Positions 34,200 to 43,453 are shown, numbered from the stretch's first letter. The stretch is 64,000 nucleotides of DNA from JAOTZA01 sp965224065 (GCA_965224065.1 CBDCYF010000005.1:1674001-1738000), one strand, 5' to 3'. Numbers and translations are program-made. Notes: a model not told the origin generated them from the letters alone.

Positions 34200-36787
34200 A
34201 TCCCTCGAGCCCCCAGCCGTCACCCCTTGCTCAGGACGTTCAGGACGCTCAGGACGTTCAGGACGCCCAAGACGTTCAGGAAGTTCAGGACACCGCGACG
34301 GCTCCGGCGCGACCCCGGCCGCGGCCGGCCGACACCCCCGAGCCGGTGCCGCACCCAGCGGGATCGAAGACGCCCCGCGGACCGATTCGACGCTTTGCCC
34401 AGCGGCACCCGCGGATCACGATCTTGCTGGTGGCGATCGCGGCGATCGCCATCGCCACCTCGGTCACCTTCGACATCTTCGACCGGCAGGGGAAGGACTT
34501 TTACCACGCCGGGCGGATCACCGTGGAGACCGCCGGCTATCTCGGCGGCTCGATCGGCCGACGGGACCTGGGCGTCATCGGATCGCACTACTCCTCCGAC
34601 TACAACGGCGCTCCGCTCGGTCTGGTCACCCACACGCTGGTCTCCGATCGGGACGGGATCGCCCGCTATCGCTTCGCGCCGGGCGAAGCCTCACTCGATC
34701 GCGAGGGCGCGATCGACGAGTGGCGACGCTACATCGAGGGCTTCGAGTCGATCGACGAGAGCGTGATGCACGTCCACCGGGTGGAGGAATGGGACGCCGC
34801 CGGCGACATCGTCGCTTCGATCCGGTTCGAGGTGATCGGCACGCTGCGGGGTCACCAGCATCCGACCGTCGACCGCGCGCTTTTCCGTTTCGACTTCCGG
34901 CCCACGCCCGGCGGGATGCTCGACATCGAAAGCGCCTCCCTGATCGAGGGTGAGCGCTTTACCGGCGACCGCGCGCATTTCACCGACGTGGCCGCCGAGG
35001 CCGGCATCGCCTTTCGCAATCGCTACTACCCGGCCTTCCTGACCACGCCGCTGCGCTTCGCCATGGTGCGCTACGCGCCCGCCGGCATGACCGCGGTCGA
35101 CTACGACAACGACGACTTTTTCGACCTCTTTATCCCGGACGGCGTCGACTCGCGGCTGTTCCGCAACCGCCGGGACGGCACTTTCGAGGACGTCACCGAG
35201 GCGACCGGGCTCGCCGGTCTCTCGGGCGTCAGCACGGCGGTCTTCGCCGACTACGACAACGACGGCTTCAAGGATGTCTTTGTCAGCCGCACGTTCGAGC
35301 CCAACCAGCTCTTTCACAACAACGGCGACGGCACCTTTACCGACGTCACCGCCATCGCCGGACTCTCATTCGACTGCTGCACCACCGTCGCCTCCTGGGC
35401 CGACTACGACAGCGACGGCGACCTGGACCTCTATCTCGGCCGCTATCTCGACCCGCGGGCCGACATCCCGACGACCTTTTACACCCGCAACGGCGAGCCC
35501 AACCGGCTGTACCGCAACAACGGCGACGGCACCTTTACCGACGTCGCCGAGCCGGCGGGCGTGGCCGAGATCGGCGTCTGTTTGGGGACGGTCTTTGGCG
35601 ACTACGACGACGACGGCGACCCCGATCTCTACGTGGTCAACGACTTTGGCCGCAACACGCTGTATCGCAACAATGGCGACGGCACCTTCACCGACGTCAC
35701 GGTGGAGACCGGATCGTTGGCCTACGGGGCGGGCATGAACGCCTCGATGGGGGACTACGACAACGACGCCCGGCTCGACATCTACGTCACCAACATTCGC
35801 TCGGAGCACTCCTGGTACGCCGAGAACGCTATGGTCCGACGGTATCTGGCCAATTCCTGGCGCCAGGGCGTGTGGCTGAGCGACATGCCCCTGTACTGGG
35901 AGATCTTCCGCCAGTCGGGGTTCCAGTTCTCCGCCGTCTTCCGCCAGATGGGCTCGGGAAACATCCTGCTTCGCAACCGGGGCGACGGGACCTTTGAGGA
36001 CACCACTTGGGCCGCGGCGGCCAACCCGCCCGGATGGTTCTGGGGCGCCAGCCTGGCCGACTTCGACAATGACGGCTGGCAGGACATCTACGCCGCCAAC
36101 GGCTGGGTCTACAACAACCGGGGCACCGAAATCGAGCTCGAGTTCTTCGAGGGCGTCATCGGCGCGCAGAAACGTTACAAGAGCGGGATCTTCTACGATC
36201 CCAAGCACTTCGGCACCGAATCCTGGCACGGCTGGGAGCGCAACCGCCATCTGCTCAACAACGGCGACGGCACTTTCTCCGAGGTCGCGACCGCCACCGG
36301 AACCGACCTGCTGCTCAACAGCCGGGGCGTGGCAGCGGCGGATTTCTGGAACCGCGGCGTGGTCGACCTCGCCGTGGCGGCTTCCGCCGACACCCACGCG
36401 CTGCTGCGCAACGACGTCGGCGGTACCAGGAACTTCCTGACCGTTGGCCTGGTGGGCGCCGGCGACCGGCTAGCGCTCGGCACCAACCGCGACGCCGTCG
36501 GCGCGCGGGTGGTTCTCCACTACGGCGATGGCGTGCAGATGCGGGAGGTCAAGGCCGGCGACGGCTATGGCTCCCAGAACTCGCTGCGTCTCCACTTCGG
36601 TCTCGGCACGGCAGACACAGTGGAGCGGCTCGAAGTGCGCTGGCCGCGGTCGGGAGAGGTTCAGCAATTCGAGCAGCCGGCGATCAACCGCTTTTACGAG
36701 GTACGGGAAGGACAGGGCGAGCTGGTGGTCAAGAACTTCCCGGCCACAGACGCTCTCGGAGCCAGCGGAGCCACAGAGGCCCCTTGA
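34196..36787 (+). CDS. CRTAC1-family FG-GAP protein with ASPIC/UnbV domain
   Basis: 863 residues. The N-terminus has seven QDV/QDA-type tripeptides (residues 13-33), a Pro/Arg-rich linker and one transmembrane helix (ITILLVAIAAIAIATSV, about 82-98), so the bulk is extracytoplasmic. FG-GAP/VCBS repeats dominate (DYDNDDFFDLFIP, DYDSDGDLDLYLGR, DYDDDGDPDLYVVN, with NNGDGTFTDVT linkers). The ASPIC/UnbV domain lies near 745-850 (GARVVLHYGDG, AGDGYGSQNSLRLHFGLG and LEVRWPRSGEV). It is the intact paralogue of the interrupted gene at 29564-31987. UnbV homologues are conserved in enediyne clusters; biochemical role unknown. Confidence 0.9.
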   Translation: MNPSSPQPSPLAQDVQDAQDVQDAQDVQEVQDTATAPARPRPRPADTPEPVPHPAGSKTPRGPIRRFAQRHPRITILLVAIAAIAIATSVTFDIFDRQGKDFYHAGRITVETAGYLGGSIGRRDLGVIGSHYSSDYNGAPLGLVTHTLVSDRDGIARYRFAPGEASLDREGAIDEWRRYIEGFESIDESVMHVHRVEEWDAAGDIVASIRFEVIGTLRGHQHPTVDRALFRFDFRPTPGGMLDIESASLIEGERFTGDRAHFTDVAAEAGIAFRNRYYPAFLTTPLRFAMVRYAPAGMTAVDYDNDDFFDLFIPDGVDSRLFRNRRDGTFEDVTEATGLAGLSGVSTAVFADYDNDGFKDVFVSRTFEPNQLFHNNGDGTFTDVTAIAGLSFDCCTTVASWADYDSDGDLDLYLGRYLDPRADIPTTFYTRNGEPNRLYRNNGDGTFTDVAEPAGVAEIGVCLGTVFGDYDDDGDPDLYVVNDFGRNTLYRNNGDGTFTDVTVETGSLAYGAGMNASMGDYDNDARLDIYVTNIRSEHSWYAENAMVRRYLANSWRQGVWLSDMPLYWEIFRQSGFQFSAVFRQMGSGNILLRNRGDGTFEDTTWAAAANPPGWFWGASLADFDNDGWQDIYAANGWVYNNRGTEIELEFFEGVIGAQKRYKSGIFYDPKHFGTESWHGWERNRHLLNNGDGTFSEVATATGTDLLLNSRGVAAADFWNRGVVDLAVAASADTHALLRNDVGGTRNFLTVGLVGAGDRLALGTNRDAVGARVVLHYGDGVQMREVKAGDGYGSQNSLRLHFGLGTADTVERLEVRWPRSGEVQQFEQPAINRFYEVREGQGELVVKNFPATDALGASGATEAP
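34231..34293 (+). repeat. Seven 9-base tandem repeats coding QDV/QDA
   Basis: TCAGGACGT and close variants are repeated seven times in frame, encoding (Gln-Asp-Val/Ala)n at the cytoplasmic N-terminus of the FG-GAP protein. Copy number may vary between strains by slippage without shifting the frame. Confidence 0.8.
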
Positions 36788-38442
36788 AGGACACCGTCCG
36801 ATGCGTCGCCCGTCTCGTCCATATCGCGCGCGTATTTGGCCGCTATGCCCTGGCGCGCGCGATTCCCGAGTGGGTCCGCGCATCGCCGATCGGCCGCCGG
36901 CTGCCCGAGAAGCCGGGGCCCGAACGGCTGAGAGTCCTGTTCGAGGAGCTCGGAGGGACCTTTCTCAAGTTCGGTCAGATGCTGGCGCTGCAACCGGACA
37001 TCCTGTCCAAGGAATCCTGCGACGCTCTGCTCAAGCTGCTCGATCGAATCGAGCCCTTCTCGTTTTCCGAAGCCGACCGCATCTGGGGCGAAGAGATCGG
37101 CTCGGCCGCCGACGCGACCTTCGAGCGTTTCGAGCGCGAGCCGATCGCCACCGCATCGGTCGGCCAGGTCTACGTCGCCTACCTGGACGACCGGAAGGTC
37201 GCGGTCAAGATCCAGCGACCCAACATCGAGATCGAGTTCGCCAACGACGTCCGTCTCATGGTGATCGCGATGCGGCTCATCCGCTGGCTGCGCTGGAAGC
37301 GGTTCTACTGGCTGCTCGAGCCGACGTCCGAGTTTGTCGCCTGGAGCCAGGAGGAGCTCGACTACCGGCACGAGGCCCGGCACTCCGAAGAGCTACGGCG
37401 CCACGCCCGGACCAATCCGGCACAGCACGTTCCCCGCGTGTACCGCGAGTTCACGACCCGCAGGACCCTGGTGGTCGAGTACCTCGAAGGGGTGACGCTG
37501 CTCGAGTATTTGCGGGCGCGGGAGCGGGGAGACGAACAACTTACACAGCGTCTCGAGAAAAACGGATTCGTCCCCTCGCGCTTTGCGGCCAACGTCATCG
37601 GCAATTTCCTCGGAGACGCTTTTCAGCACGGCATCTACCATGCCGACCTCCACCCGGCCAATCTAATGATCCTCGAGGACAACGTCGTCGGCTATATCGA
37701 CTTCGGGATCACCGGCCTGATGAGCCGTTACTCCCGGCGCCATCTGCTGTCGATGACGCTGGCACTCGCCCGCGGCGACATCGAGACGCTGACCGAGGAG
37801 TACCTTACGATCACCTCGTCGGATTCCGGCTCGAACATCGGCGCCCTCCGCGACGGTCTGCGTCGGCTGTCGCAAGGCTGGTACGAGCATCTGGGCGATC
37901 AGCGCCGGCTGCGGGTCAGCATCACGCGGATCTTCGACGAGATGCTGACGCTCTCCCGCCGCACCGGCGTGCTGCCCGACCGCGACATCGTCAAGTACAT
38001 TCGCTCCACCATTGCCATCGACGGGCTGCTGACCCGTTTCGACCCCGCGTTCGACATCACCCGGCACATCGGCAAGACCTGCGCTCAACAGCTCGGCCGA
38101 GAAGCGCGGCGCGAGTGGCTCTCCGCCGAGCGATTCCAGTCGCTGGTCAGCGCCGCCAGCCGGTTGATGGTAGACGGCCCGGTACGCGCCGCGACGTGGG
38201 TGGAGCGGCGCTCGGCTTCCCGGCCGCGAGCGCCGGGGAGGCCATCGGATCGCCCGGGCACCTCCCGCCGGTCCCTGTATCTGGCGCTCGCGATCCTCGG
38301 GGTCGCCTGGCTTTTTCAAGGCCAACCGGGCTCCGCCGAGCTGGGAGTCAACTTGCCGACCGCCGAGCTGCTGTTTCTCGCCGTCGCGGGCGCCCTCTTG
38401 GCCCGCCAGCTGGCGAGTCTCTGGCGGCGAGACACCGGATGA
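36784..38442 (+). CDS. UbiB/ABC1 (AarF)-family atypical kinase
   Basis: 552 residues with the complete UbiB signature: K62-x-G-Q65 in LKFGQMLALQPDIL, the Ala-rich loop ATASVGQVY at 122-130, K142 in VAVKIQ, the catalytic HADLHPANL at 286-294 and DFG at 306-308. Two hydrophobic segments at the C-terminus (YLALAILGVAWLF and LLFLAVAGALLA) anchor it in the membrane. UbiB proteins are ATPases that help extract or present isoprenoid or quinone lipids. Here it probably handles a hydrophobic cluster product (inference). TTG start overlaps the upstream stop. A degenerate paralogue follows two genes later. Confidence 0.9.
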   Translation: MKDTVRCVARLVHIARVFGRYALARAIPEWVRASPIGRRLPEKPGPERLRVLFEELGGTFLKFGQMLALQPDILSKESCDALLKLLDRIEPFSFSEADRIWGEEIGSAADATFERFEREPIATASVGQVYVAYLDDRKVAVKIQRPNIEIEFANDVRLMVIAMRLIRWLRWKRFYWLLEPTSEFVAWSQEELDYRHEARHSEELRRHARTNPAQHVPRVYREFTTRRTLVVEYLEGVTLLEYLRARERGDEQLTQRLEKNGFVPSRFAANVIGNFLGDAFQHGIYHADLHPANLMILEDNVVGYIDFGITGLMSRYSRRHLLSMTLALARGDIETLTEEYLTITSSDSGSNIGALRDGLRRLSQGWYEHLGDQRRLRVSITRIFDEMLTLSRRTGVLPDRDIVKYIRSTIAIDGLLTRFDPAFDITRHIGKTCAQQLGREARREWLSAERFQSLVSAASRLMVDGPVRAATWVERRSASRPRAPGRPSDRPGTSRRSLYLALAILGVAWLFQGQPGSAELGVNLPTAELLFLAVAGALLARQLASLWRRDTG

Positions 38443-38488
38443 AATCGATCGGATGAGACCAATCAGATGACTCTTGGAGGTTCTTCAG

Positions 38489-38788
38489 ATGCGTGAGTTG
38501 GCCAAGTCCCTGATGCGTTTTTCCTGGGCGCTCTCTGTGTTGGGCGCCGATCAGCTCCGCCGGGGCCTGGAGCCCGACGATGGGCCCAACCGGGTTCGAC
38601 AGTCGCTCGATCGGGTGAGCGACCTCGCCGAGGACGAGCTGACCGAGCCGATGCGCGGCTTCTACAAGTTTGGCCGGCGAATGCAGAGCCAAACGGTGGA
38701 CACCGTCTCGAAGGGCACCCGGATCTTCGAGCCCTTTCTGGATCGCGCCGCCGATCTCCTGCGGGGCCGCCGCGACAAGGAGACCTGA
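38489..38788 (+). CDS. Small helical protein of unknown function
   Basis: 99 residues from ATG 38489, which has GGAGG 8 bases upstream (a longer reading from 38474 lacks one). The sequence is predicted by eye to be nearly all helical and amphipathic (AKSLMRFSWALSVLGADQLRRGL, RVRQSLDRVSDLAEDELT). No signal peptide or known motif is seen. It lies between the UbiB-type kinase and the first DUF1702-like gene, six bases before the latter, so it is part of the operon. It might be a small membrane-surface or lipid-binding partner, but this is only a guess. Confidence 0.7.
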   Translation: MRELAKSLMRFSWALSVLGADQLRRGLEPDDGPNRVRQSLDRVSDLAEDELTEPMRGFYKFGRRMQSQTVDTVSKGTRIFEPFLDRAADLLRGRRDKET

Positions 38789-38793
38789 TTTTC

Positions 38794-40008
38794 TTGCCGA
38801 CGATCTCCCGAGAGCAGATTCGAGCCGGGAGCCCGTCTCCCGTTTCGGCTGCGCTGCCCGCCGATGTGGAGTCCAACCTTCGCCGGATGGCCCGAATCGG
38901 TGTACAGGTCGTCAACCCCTCGCTCTTCAACCCGTGCACCTGGACCGACCTCGCGTCCGACCTAGCGGTGCGATCCGCCGCCGGCTGCCGCGCCGCCCTG
39001 CGCGGCGACGCCGAGCTCGGCGCCCTCGAGCTGGTGAACAAGAGCCAGATCTTTGTGTTGGTGTTGAGCGTAGGCCGTCTCATCGGCGTGCCCTCGGCCG
39101 GGTTTCCACTGCCGCTCGAAGAGCTGGTGCGGCGCTCGTACGCGCTGGGAGATTTCCGCGCCCTGTGGGCGATCGAGGGCCTCGGCCACGACTACGGCGA
39201 GAGCTTCTACCGCCAAGGGCGGGCACCGCGAGGAATCTTGTTCCCGTCGGTCGTGCGTGGTCTTCCCTCCTCCGCCCTTCTCATGCTCAACGCCGGGATC
39301 GGTCTGGCCTTTGCCGACCAAGGGTTGGAAGATCTGCCCGCCATCCGGCAGCCGGACCGGCTCGCCAGGACGGTCGAGACCATCCTGCGCCTCACACCGG
39401 CCAACGCCACACCGGGCAGCGAGGGCGCCTCGTTCGAATCACTCGGCCTGGTCACTCGCCTTTTCTTCCCCCGGCTGACGCACGACATCGACCGCATCCT
39501 GCGTCACAACCGGCCGGAGCTGCGCGGATTCTTCTGGCACGGCGCCGGCCGGGCACTCTATTTCACACCGGTGAGTTTTCTGCCGTTCTCGATCTGGCAA
39601 GCCTATGAGATGGCCGAGGCCGAGGCACCCGACGAGCTGGCGCTCCACAACGCCAGGGCCGGGATCACCTGGGCCTTTCTGCTGGTCAACCAGCGACAAC
39701 CGGAGATCATGGCCGACTTGCTGATCCGCCCCTACGGCGAGCGAATCCTGCGGATGCGCGGCTTTCGCAACGGCATCGCCTCGGCGACGATCATGCGCTA
39801 TGACACCACGCCGGGCGCGCCGTTTATCCGCTCGTTTTGTGACTACCGTCCCGAGGATCCGCGGACCGGACAGCTCTGGACCGAGCTGGTCCGCCGACCC
39901 TGTCACCGGGCCCTGGAGGTCATCTACCCGAGGCTCCTGGCCACCAACCGGCTGGGCCAGGTCTTTCGCTTTCACGACGGGCCCCGCTGGTGGGAGCAAG
40001 CCGCATGA
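38794..40008 (+). CDS. DUF1702-like protein (first paralogue)
   Basis: 404 residues. The segment RGFFWHGAGRALYFTP near 245-261 and WAIEGLGHDYGESFYR near 128 match the DUF1702 family, whose members occur with enediyne polyketide synthase cassettes. No catalytic motif or membrane helix is evident. A paralogue with the same WHG.GR.LYF motif lies at 42269-43453. The TTG start at 38794 follows the small helical gene by 5 bases, and its stop overlaps the next gene (ATGA). The family assignment is from memory of motifs and needs a profile search. Confidence 0.72.
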   Translation: MPTISREQIRAGSPSPVSAALPADVESNLRRMARIGVQVVNPSLFNPCTWTDLASDLAVRSAAGCRAALRGDAELGALELVNKSQIFVLVLSVGRLIGVPSAGFPLPLEELVRRSYALGDFRALWAIEGLGHDYGESFYRQGRAPRGILFPSVVRGLPSSALLMLNAGIGLAFADQGLEDLPAIRQPDRLARTVETILRLTPANATPGSEGASFESLGLVTRLFFPRLTHDIDRILRHNRPELRGFFWHGAGRALYFTPVSFLPFSIWQAYEMAEAEAPDELALHNARAGITWAFLLVNQRQPEIMADLLIRPYGERILRMRGFRNGIASATIMRYDTTPGAPFIRSFCDYRPEDPRTGQLWTELVRRPCHRALEVIYPRLLATNRLGQVFRFHDGPRWWEQAA

Positions 40009-41591
40009 CGCCCAACCCTTCACGCGCGGTGGAGGCCCGCGAGCGCCAAGCGTTCGAGAGCTTGGAGCGCGCCGGTCTTCAGGCCGGTCCCCGACGACTC
40101 ACTCGGGGGCTCGACCGCCGGCGGGTGCGGGACGGTTTCTACCGCCGGCTACGGCGTGCCGCCACTGAGCTCGGCGGCGGCTTCGCGCTCTACGGACGCT
40201 ACCTGGCCGGGCGAGCCGATCTCATCGACACCGCGGACTGTCTCGAGCTCGCGCGCATCCCCGATCGAGCCTCACCCAGCTCGCCCGACGCCGTCTCCCA
40301 ACGTCTGGAGTCCGCTCTCGGCCAACCGCTCGACGGGCTTTTTCCGACCTTCGAGCCCGAGCCCTTCGAGTCGGGGATCTTTTTTCAGACCCACCGAGCC
40401 TGGACGCGGGAGGGACAAGCGGTCGAGGTCCGGATCGAGCATCCCGACTTCAGGGCCGAGCTCGAGCAAGACCTGGAGGTCTTGCCCGGCTGGCTCGAGA
40501 GACTGTCGATCTGGTCTCCCCACCCGATGGCGCCCATCGAAGACTTTGCTCGAGACGTCGAGCATCGATCGGACCTCGGCCGGACGGCCGAGGCGCTCCG
40601 AGATCTCGCCGCCCCAGGCGCCGTGCCGCACGGCGTCGCCGCTCCCCAAACGCACTCCGAACTGTCGGGCGCCGGCATCCTGACCCTGGATCACCCCGGT
40701 GGATCGCGCGCGGCGGAGGGACAGCCGGTGGCCGCTGACTGTCCCGAGTCCGCGCGGCACCTGGCGGGGTGCTGGCTCCATCTGGCGCTCGCCGGACGCT
40801 GGTTCCCGGTCGCCGGAGAGCTCACGCGGTGCGCCGATGGACAACTGACGCTGGCCCGCGCCGGCTTTGCCAGGGCCCGAGGCGCCTCGCAGGCCAACCT
40901 CTGGACCTATCTCAAGGCGGCGGCTGAGCACGATTCGCGCCTCGCCTTCGAATCCCTGGCGCGCGAGATCGAGGTCCACCCGGCGGCCACCTCGGCCGGC
41001 CTTCTGGAGAAGCGAATGCGGCAGGCCGTTCCCCTCCACGACGGCCTATTGAGCAAAAGCGGCGAGAGCGTGGCGGAGCACCTGATGCTCCACTGGCGGC
41101 TGACCCGCGATTGTGGGCTACAGGTCCCGCCTCACCTCGCCGAGTTCTTCCGCGGCGCGCTCTGGCTGGCGGTTCGGATCCAACCGTCCGGCGACACGGG
41201 CGACCGGGACGCTCTGCGCGACGCCCTCGACGACCGGCGGCTGTTCGACGATTGGAGCCGGGTGGAGCGGCTGTCCGATCCACTCGAGATGGTGGCGCTT
41301 GCCGAGCGCTACATGGCGTCGATGACCGCCCTGCCGCACCACGTCGACCGACTGTTGGAGCGCGCCCCCGAGGAGGCCGCCCCTGGGCCCGCCGCCGGTC
41401 CGCGGACGGGCGCCGATACCGGTCGGAACGATACCGGTCTGGCGGTGGTGGCCATCGCGATGGCGGCGCTGGCGCTCAGCGCTCCGCGCCTGGCCGAGTT
41501 CTTTCCCCATACCGACACAAACCGTGTCGTTGTGCCGATATTCCTGATCTTGGGGGCGCTCTTGCTCCGAGCCATCGGGAGACGGCGATGA
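40005..41591 (+). CDS. Degenerate UbiB/ABC1 paralogue (pseudokinase), membrane-anchored
   Basis: 528 residues. ELGGGFALYGRYLAGRADLI at 55-74 aligns, residue for residue, with the LKFGQ region of the UbiB protein two genes upstream, but Lys62 is Leu and Gln65 is Arg. VEVRIEHPDFRAELEQDLEVL matches VAVKIQRPNIEIEFANDVRLM with the ATP-binding Lys changed to Arg. The catalytic HADLHPANL and DFG are not recognisable (ARAGFARARG). Two C-terminal hydrophobic segments are kept (VVAIAMAALALSA and VVVPIFLILGALLL). It is thus a likely pseudokinase that pairs with the active UbiB (inference). ATG overlaps the preceding stop. Confidence 0.75.
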   Translation: MTPNPSRAVEARERQAFESLERAGLQAGPRRLTRGLDRRRVRDGFYRRLRRAATELGGGFALYGRYLAGRADLIDTADCLELARIPDRASPSSPDAVSQRLESALGQPLDGLFPTFEPEPFESGIFFQTHRAWTREGQAVEVRIEHPDFRAELEQDLEVLPGWLERLSIWSPHPMAPIEDFARDVEHRSDLGRTAEALRDLAAPGAVPHGVAAPQTHSELSGAGILTLDHPGGSRAAEGQPVAADCPESARHLAGCWLHLALAGRWFPVAGELTRCADGQLTLARAGFARARGASQANLWTYLKAAAEHDSRLAFESLAREIEVHPAATSAGLLEKRMRQAVPLHDGLLSKSGESVAEHLMLHWRLTRDCGLQVPPHLAEFFRGALWLAVRIQPSGDTGDRDALRDALDDRRLFDDWSRVERLSDPLEMVALAERYMASMTALPHHVDRLLERAPEEAAPGPAAGPRTGADTGRNDTGLAVVAIAMAALALSAPRLAEFFPHTDTNRVVVPIFLILGALLLRAIGRRR

Positions 41592-41661
41592 ACCCGTCGC
41601 TCCGCCTATCGCGGACCGACCCAGCCTCGGAGTCTCCGGCTCCGTTCAGAGGAGGTAGACC

Positions 41662-42258
41662 GTGCAGGAAATGATCAACCTATTCGAACAGATGATGGCG
41701 GCGCCATTCCGCGTCCTGGAAAGCGTCAGCCGCAGCGCTGCCGCGGCCAACGCGTGTGGCGCTCCCGTCCCGCTGGCGGCCCCGGTGAAGGCGCTCGCCG
41801 AGGCCTGTCCCAGCACCTGGCCGGCAAAGCAGGATTTCCACTGCAAGGAAGAGGGCGAGTGCTGCGGTGTGTCGTGTTGCCCGCCCGGCTGCCGCTGTGA
41901 CGGTGGGCGCTGCAAGTCGGACTGCCCGTGCTGCGAGCGCACGTATCACACCGGCAGCGACCGGGTACGGCTGGTCGACTACACCCTGGCCGAGGTGCGC
42001 CGGGGCGAGGCCAGCCGGGTCCTGGAGCACCACCAGGAGATCTTCGACGACTGCACCACGATCGACGAGATCCACAACCAGATCATCACCCGGTATGTGT
42101 GCCGGCACCACGAGGAGAAGTGCAAGGACCCCGAGTTCGGCAAGAACCTGAGGGTCTACACCAAGGTCCTCGACTCCTGGTGCAAGCCCTCGTGGGACTA
42201 CGAGGAGGCACAGATCCGGGCGCTGCGGGGAATCCAGGCCGCGGTCGCAAAATCTTAA
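41662..42258 (+). CDS. Cys-rich protein with a domain shared with the 1000-residue kelch protein
   Basis: 198 residues from GTG 41662 (AGAGGAGG upstream). It has 17 Cys, clustered at residues 61-91 (CC, CC, CxC, CPCC), suggesting metal binding, disulfides or a peptide-like knot. Residues about 103-195 (EHHQEIFDDCTTIDEI, then VYTKVLDSWCKPSWDYEEAQ) match the first 123 residues of the protein at 45969. No classical signal peptide is visible; an amphipathic N-terminal helix is. I do not recognise the family. It starts 70 bases after the pseudokinase gene. Confidence 0.75.
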   Translation: MQEMINLFEQMMAAPFRVLESVSRSAAAANACGAPVPLAAPVKALAEACPSTWPAKQDFHCKEEGECCGVSCCPPGCRCDGGRCKSDCPCCERTYHTGSDRVRLVDYTLAEVRRGEASRVLEHHQEIFDDCTTIDEIHNQIITRYVCRHHEEKCKDPEFGKNLRVYTKVLDSWCKPSWDYEEAQIRALRGIQAAVAKS

Positions 42259-42268
42259 ACGGGTCGAG

Positions 42269-43453
42269 ATGGTGGTCGGAGCGGTCGAAGCCCTGACGGG
42301 GCACGGCCTGGCCGTGGCACGCCAGGTGAGCTACCGGGAGAGGGCGCCGGACCCTGGGGCGGCGGTGTGGGCCGCCCCCCGGGTCTCGGCTCGTCTCCTG
42401 GTGCGCCTCGGCGTCCTCCTCTGGCGGCAGGCCGTGCGCCGGTCCGCCCGCGCCGGTCCGGGTCCACCCGGTGCATGGACGTGGACCGAGCTCGGCAACC
42501 GGCTGCGGGTCTTCGACGCCTTCCACCATCCCGACTCCTACCTCCCTGGAGGGTCAGCGACCGAGCAACCTGGATTGGCGGCCCGGGTCGAGGCCGCAGG
42601 GCGCTTGCCGGCCGACATGGCGGTCTGGGTGCTCGAGGGGCTCGGGTACGCGGCGGCCGAGAGCAAGGCGGTCGGACGGGCCCCGGCGGTGCGCGATCGG
42701 CTCACCACCGGCCGGATACCGGAGTCGGCCTGGATGCCGTTGCACACCGGGCAAGGGCTCTCGCTGGCCGCTCGATACCTGGACCAGCGCGTCGACCGGC
42801 GCGCCGATCGGCGCGCCGGGCTCGGCCCCCAGGCGGCGCCGGCAGCCCATTTCGCCAGCCTCGCGCTCGGTTTTTCGCTCGCCGGTTATGGCCGCGCCAC
42901 GTTCGAGGCCCTCGGATTCGCCGCTGTCACCCTGGCGCCGGACCGCGTCGGGGAGCTCGACCGGGAGCTCGACCGGGACCGGCCGGATCTCCTGCCGTGG
43001 TTCTGGCACGGCGTCGGCCGAGGACTCTACTTCTGCCCCTCCTCGGCCTGGCCGGGCGCGGCGGGCTACGCGGCTCGCCGCGCCTGGTGCGAGCCTCCGC
43101 ATGAGCTCGGGAGAGCCAACGCGCTTGCCGGGCTGGCCTGGGCGGTGACGCTGGTCAACCTGGGCCATCCGGAGGTCGTCGCCCGGTTGCTGGAGAGCTT
43201 GCCCGCGGGGAGTGCCCGGCGGGTGGCGATCCGGGGCGTCGCAAACGCCACTGCTCTGTGGCTCGACGCGCGCGGATTCGATCCCCTATTGAACGGGTTT
43301 CTCGACCCACCCTGGACCGGCGCGGCCGCCAAGAGATGGGGCGAGCGATGGCGGGCAACGGTCACCGGTCCCTGCCAGCGCGCCTTCGATCGGTACCGCT
43401 CCCTCAAGAGCGCCCGCCGTCTGGACTCGCTTTTCGCCCTCACCGACACCTGA
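42269..43453 (+). CDS. DUF1702-like protein (second paralogue)
   Basis: 394 residues. The motif PWFWHGVGRGLYFCP near 247-261 and VWVLEGLGYAAAE near 118 align with the corresponding parts of the protein at 38794, as do the closing regions (CQRAFDRYRSLKSARRLDSLF versus CHRALEVIYPRLLATNRLGQVF). It is more Arg/Ala/Gly-rich and divergent. The GTG/ATG start region is AT-poor and the exact start is uncertain; ATG 42269 lies 10 bases after the Cys-rich gene. Function unknown; the family is associated with enediyne-type clusters. Confidence 0.72.
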   Translation: MVVGAVEALTGHGLAVARQVSYRERAPDPGAAVWAAPRVSARLLVRLGVLLWRQAVRRSARAGPGPPGAWTWTELGNRLRVFDAFHHPDSYLPGGSATEQPGLAARVEAAGRLPADMAVWVLEGLGYAAAESKAVGRAPAVRDRLTTGRIPESAWMPLHTGQGLSLAARYLDQRVDRRADRRAGLGPQAAPAAHFASLALGFSLAGYGRATFEALGFAAVTLAPDRVGELDRELDRDRPDLLPWFWHGVGRGLYFCPSSAWPGAAGYAARRAWCEPPHELGRANALAGLAWAVTLVNLGHPEVVARLLESLPAGSARRVAIRGVANATALWLDARGFDPLLNGFLDPPWTGAAAKRWGERWRATVTGPCQRAFDRYRSLKSARRLDSLFALTDT

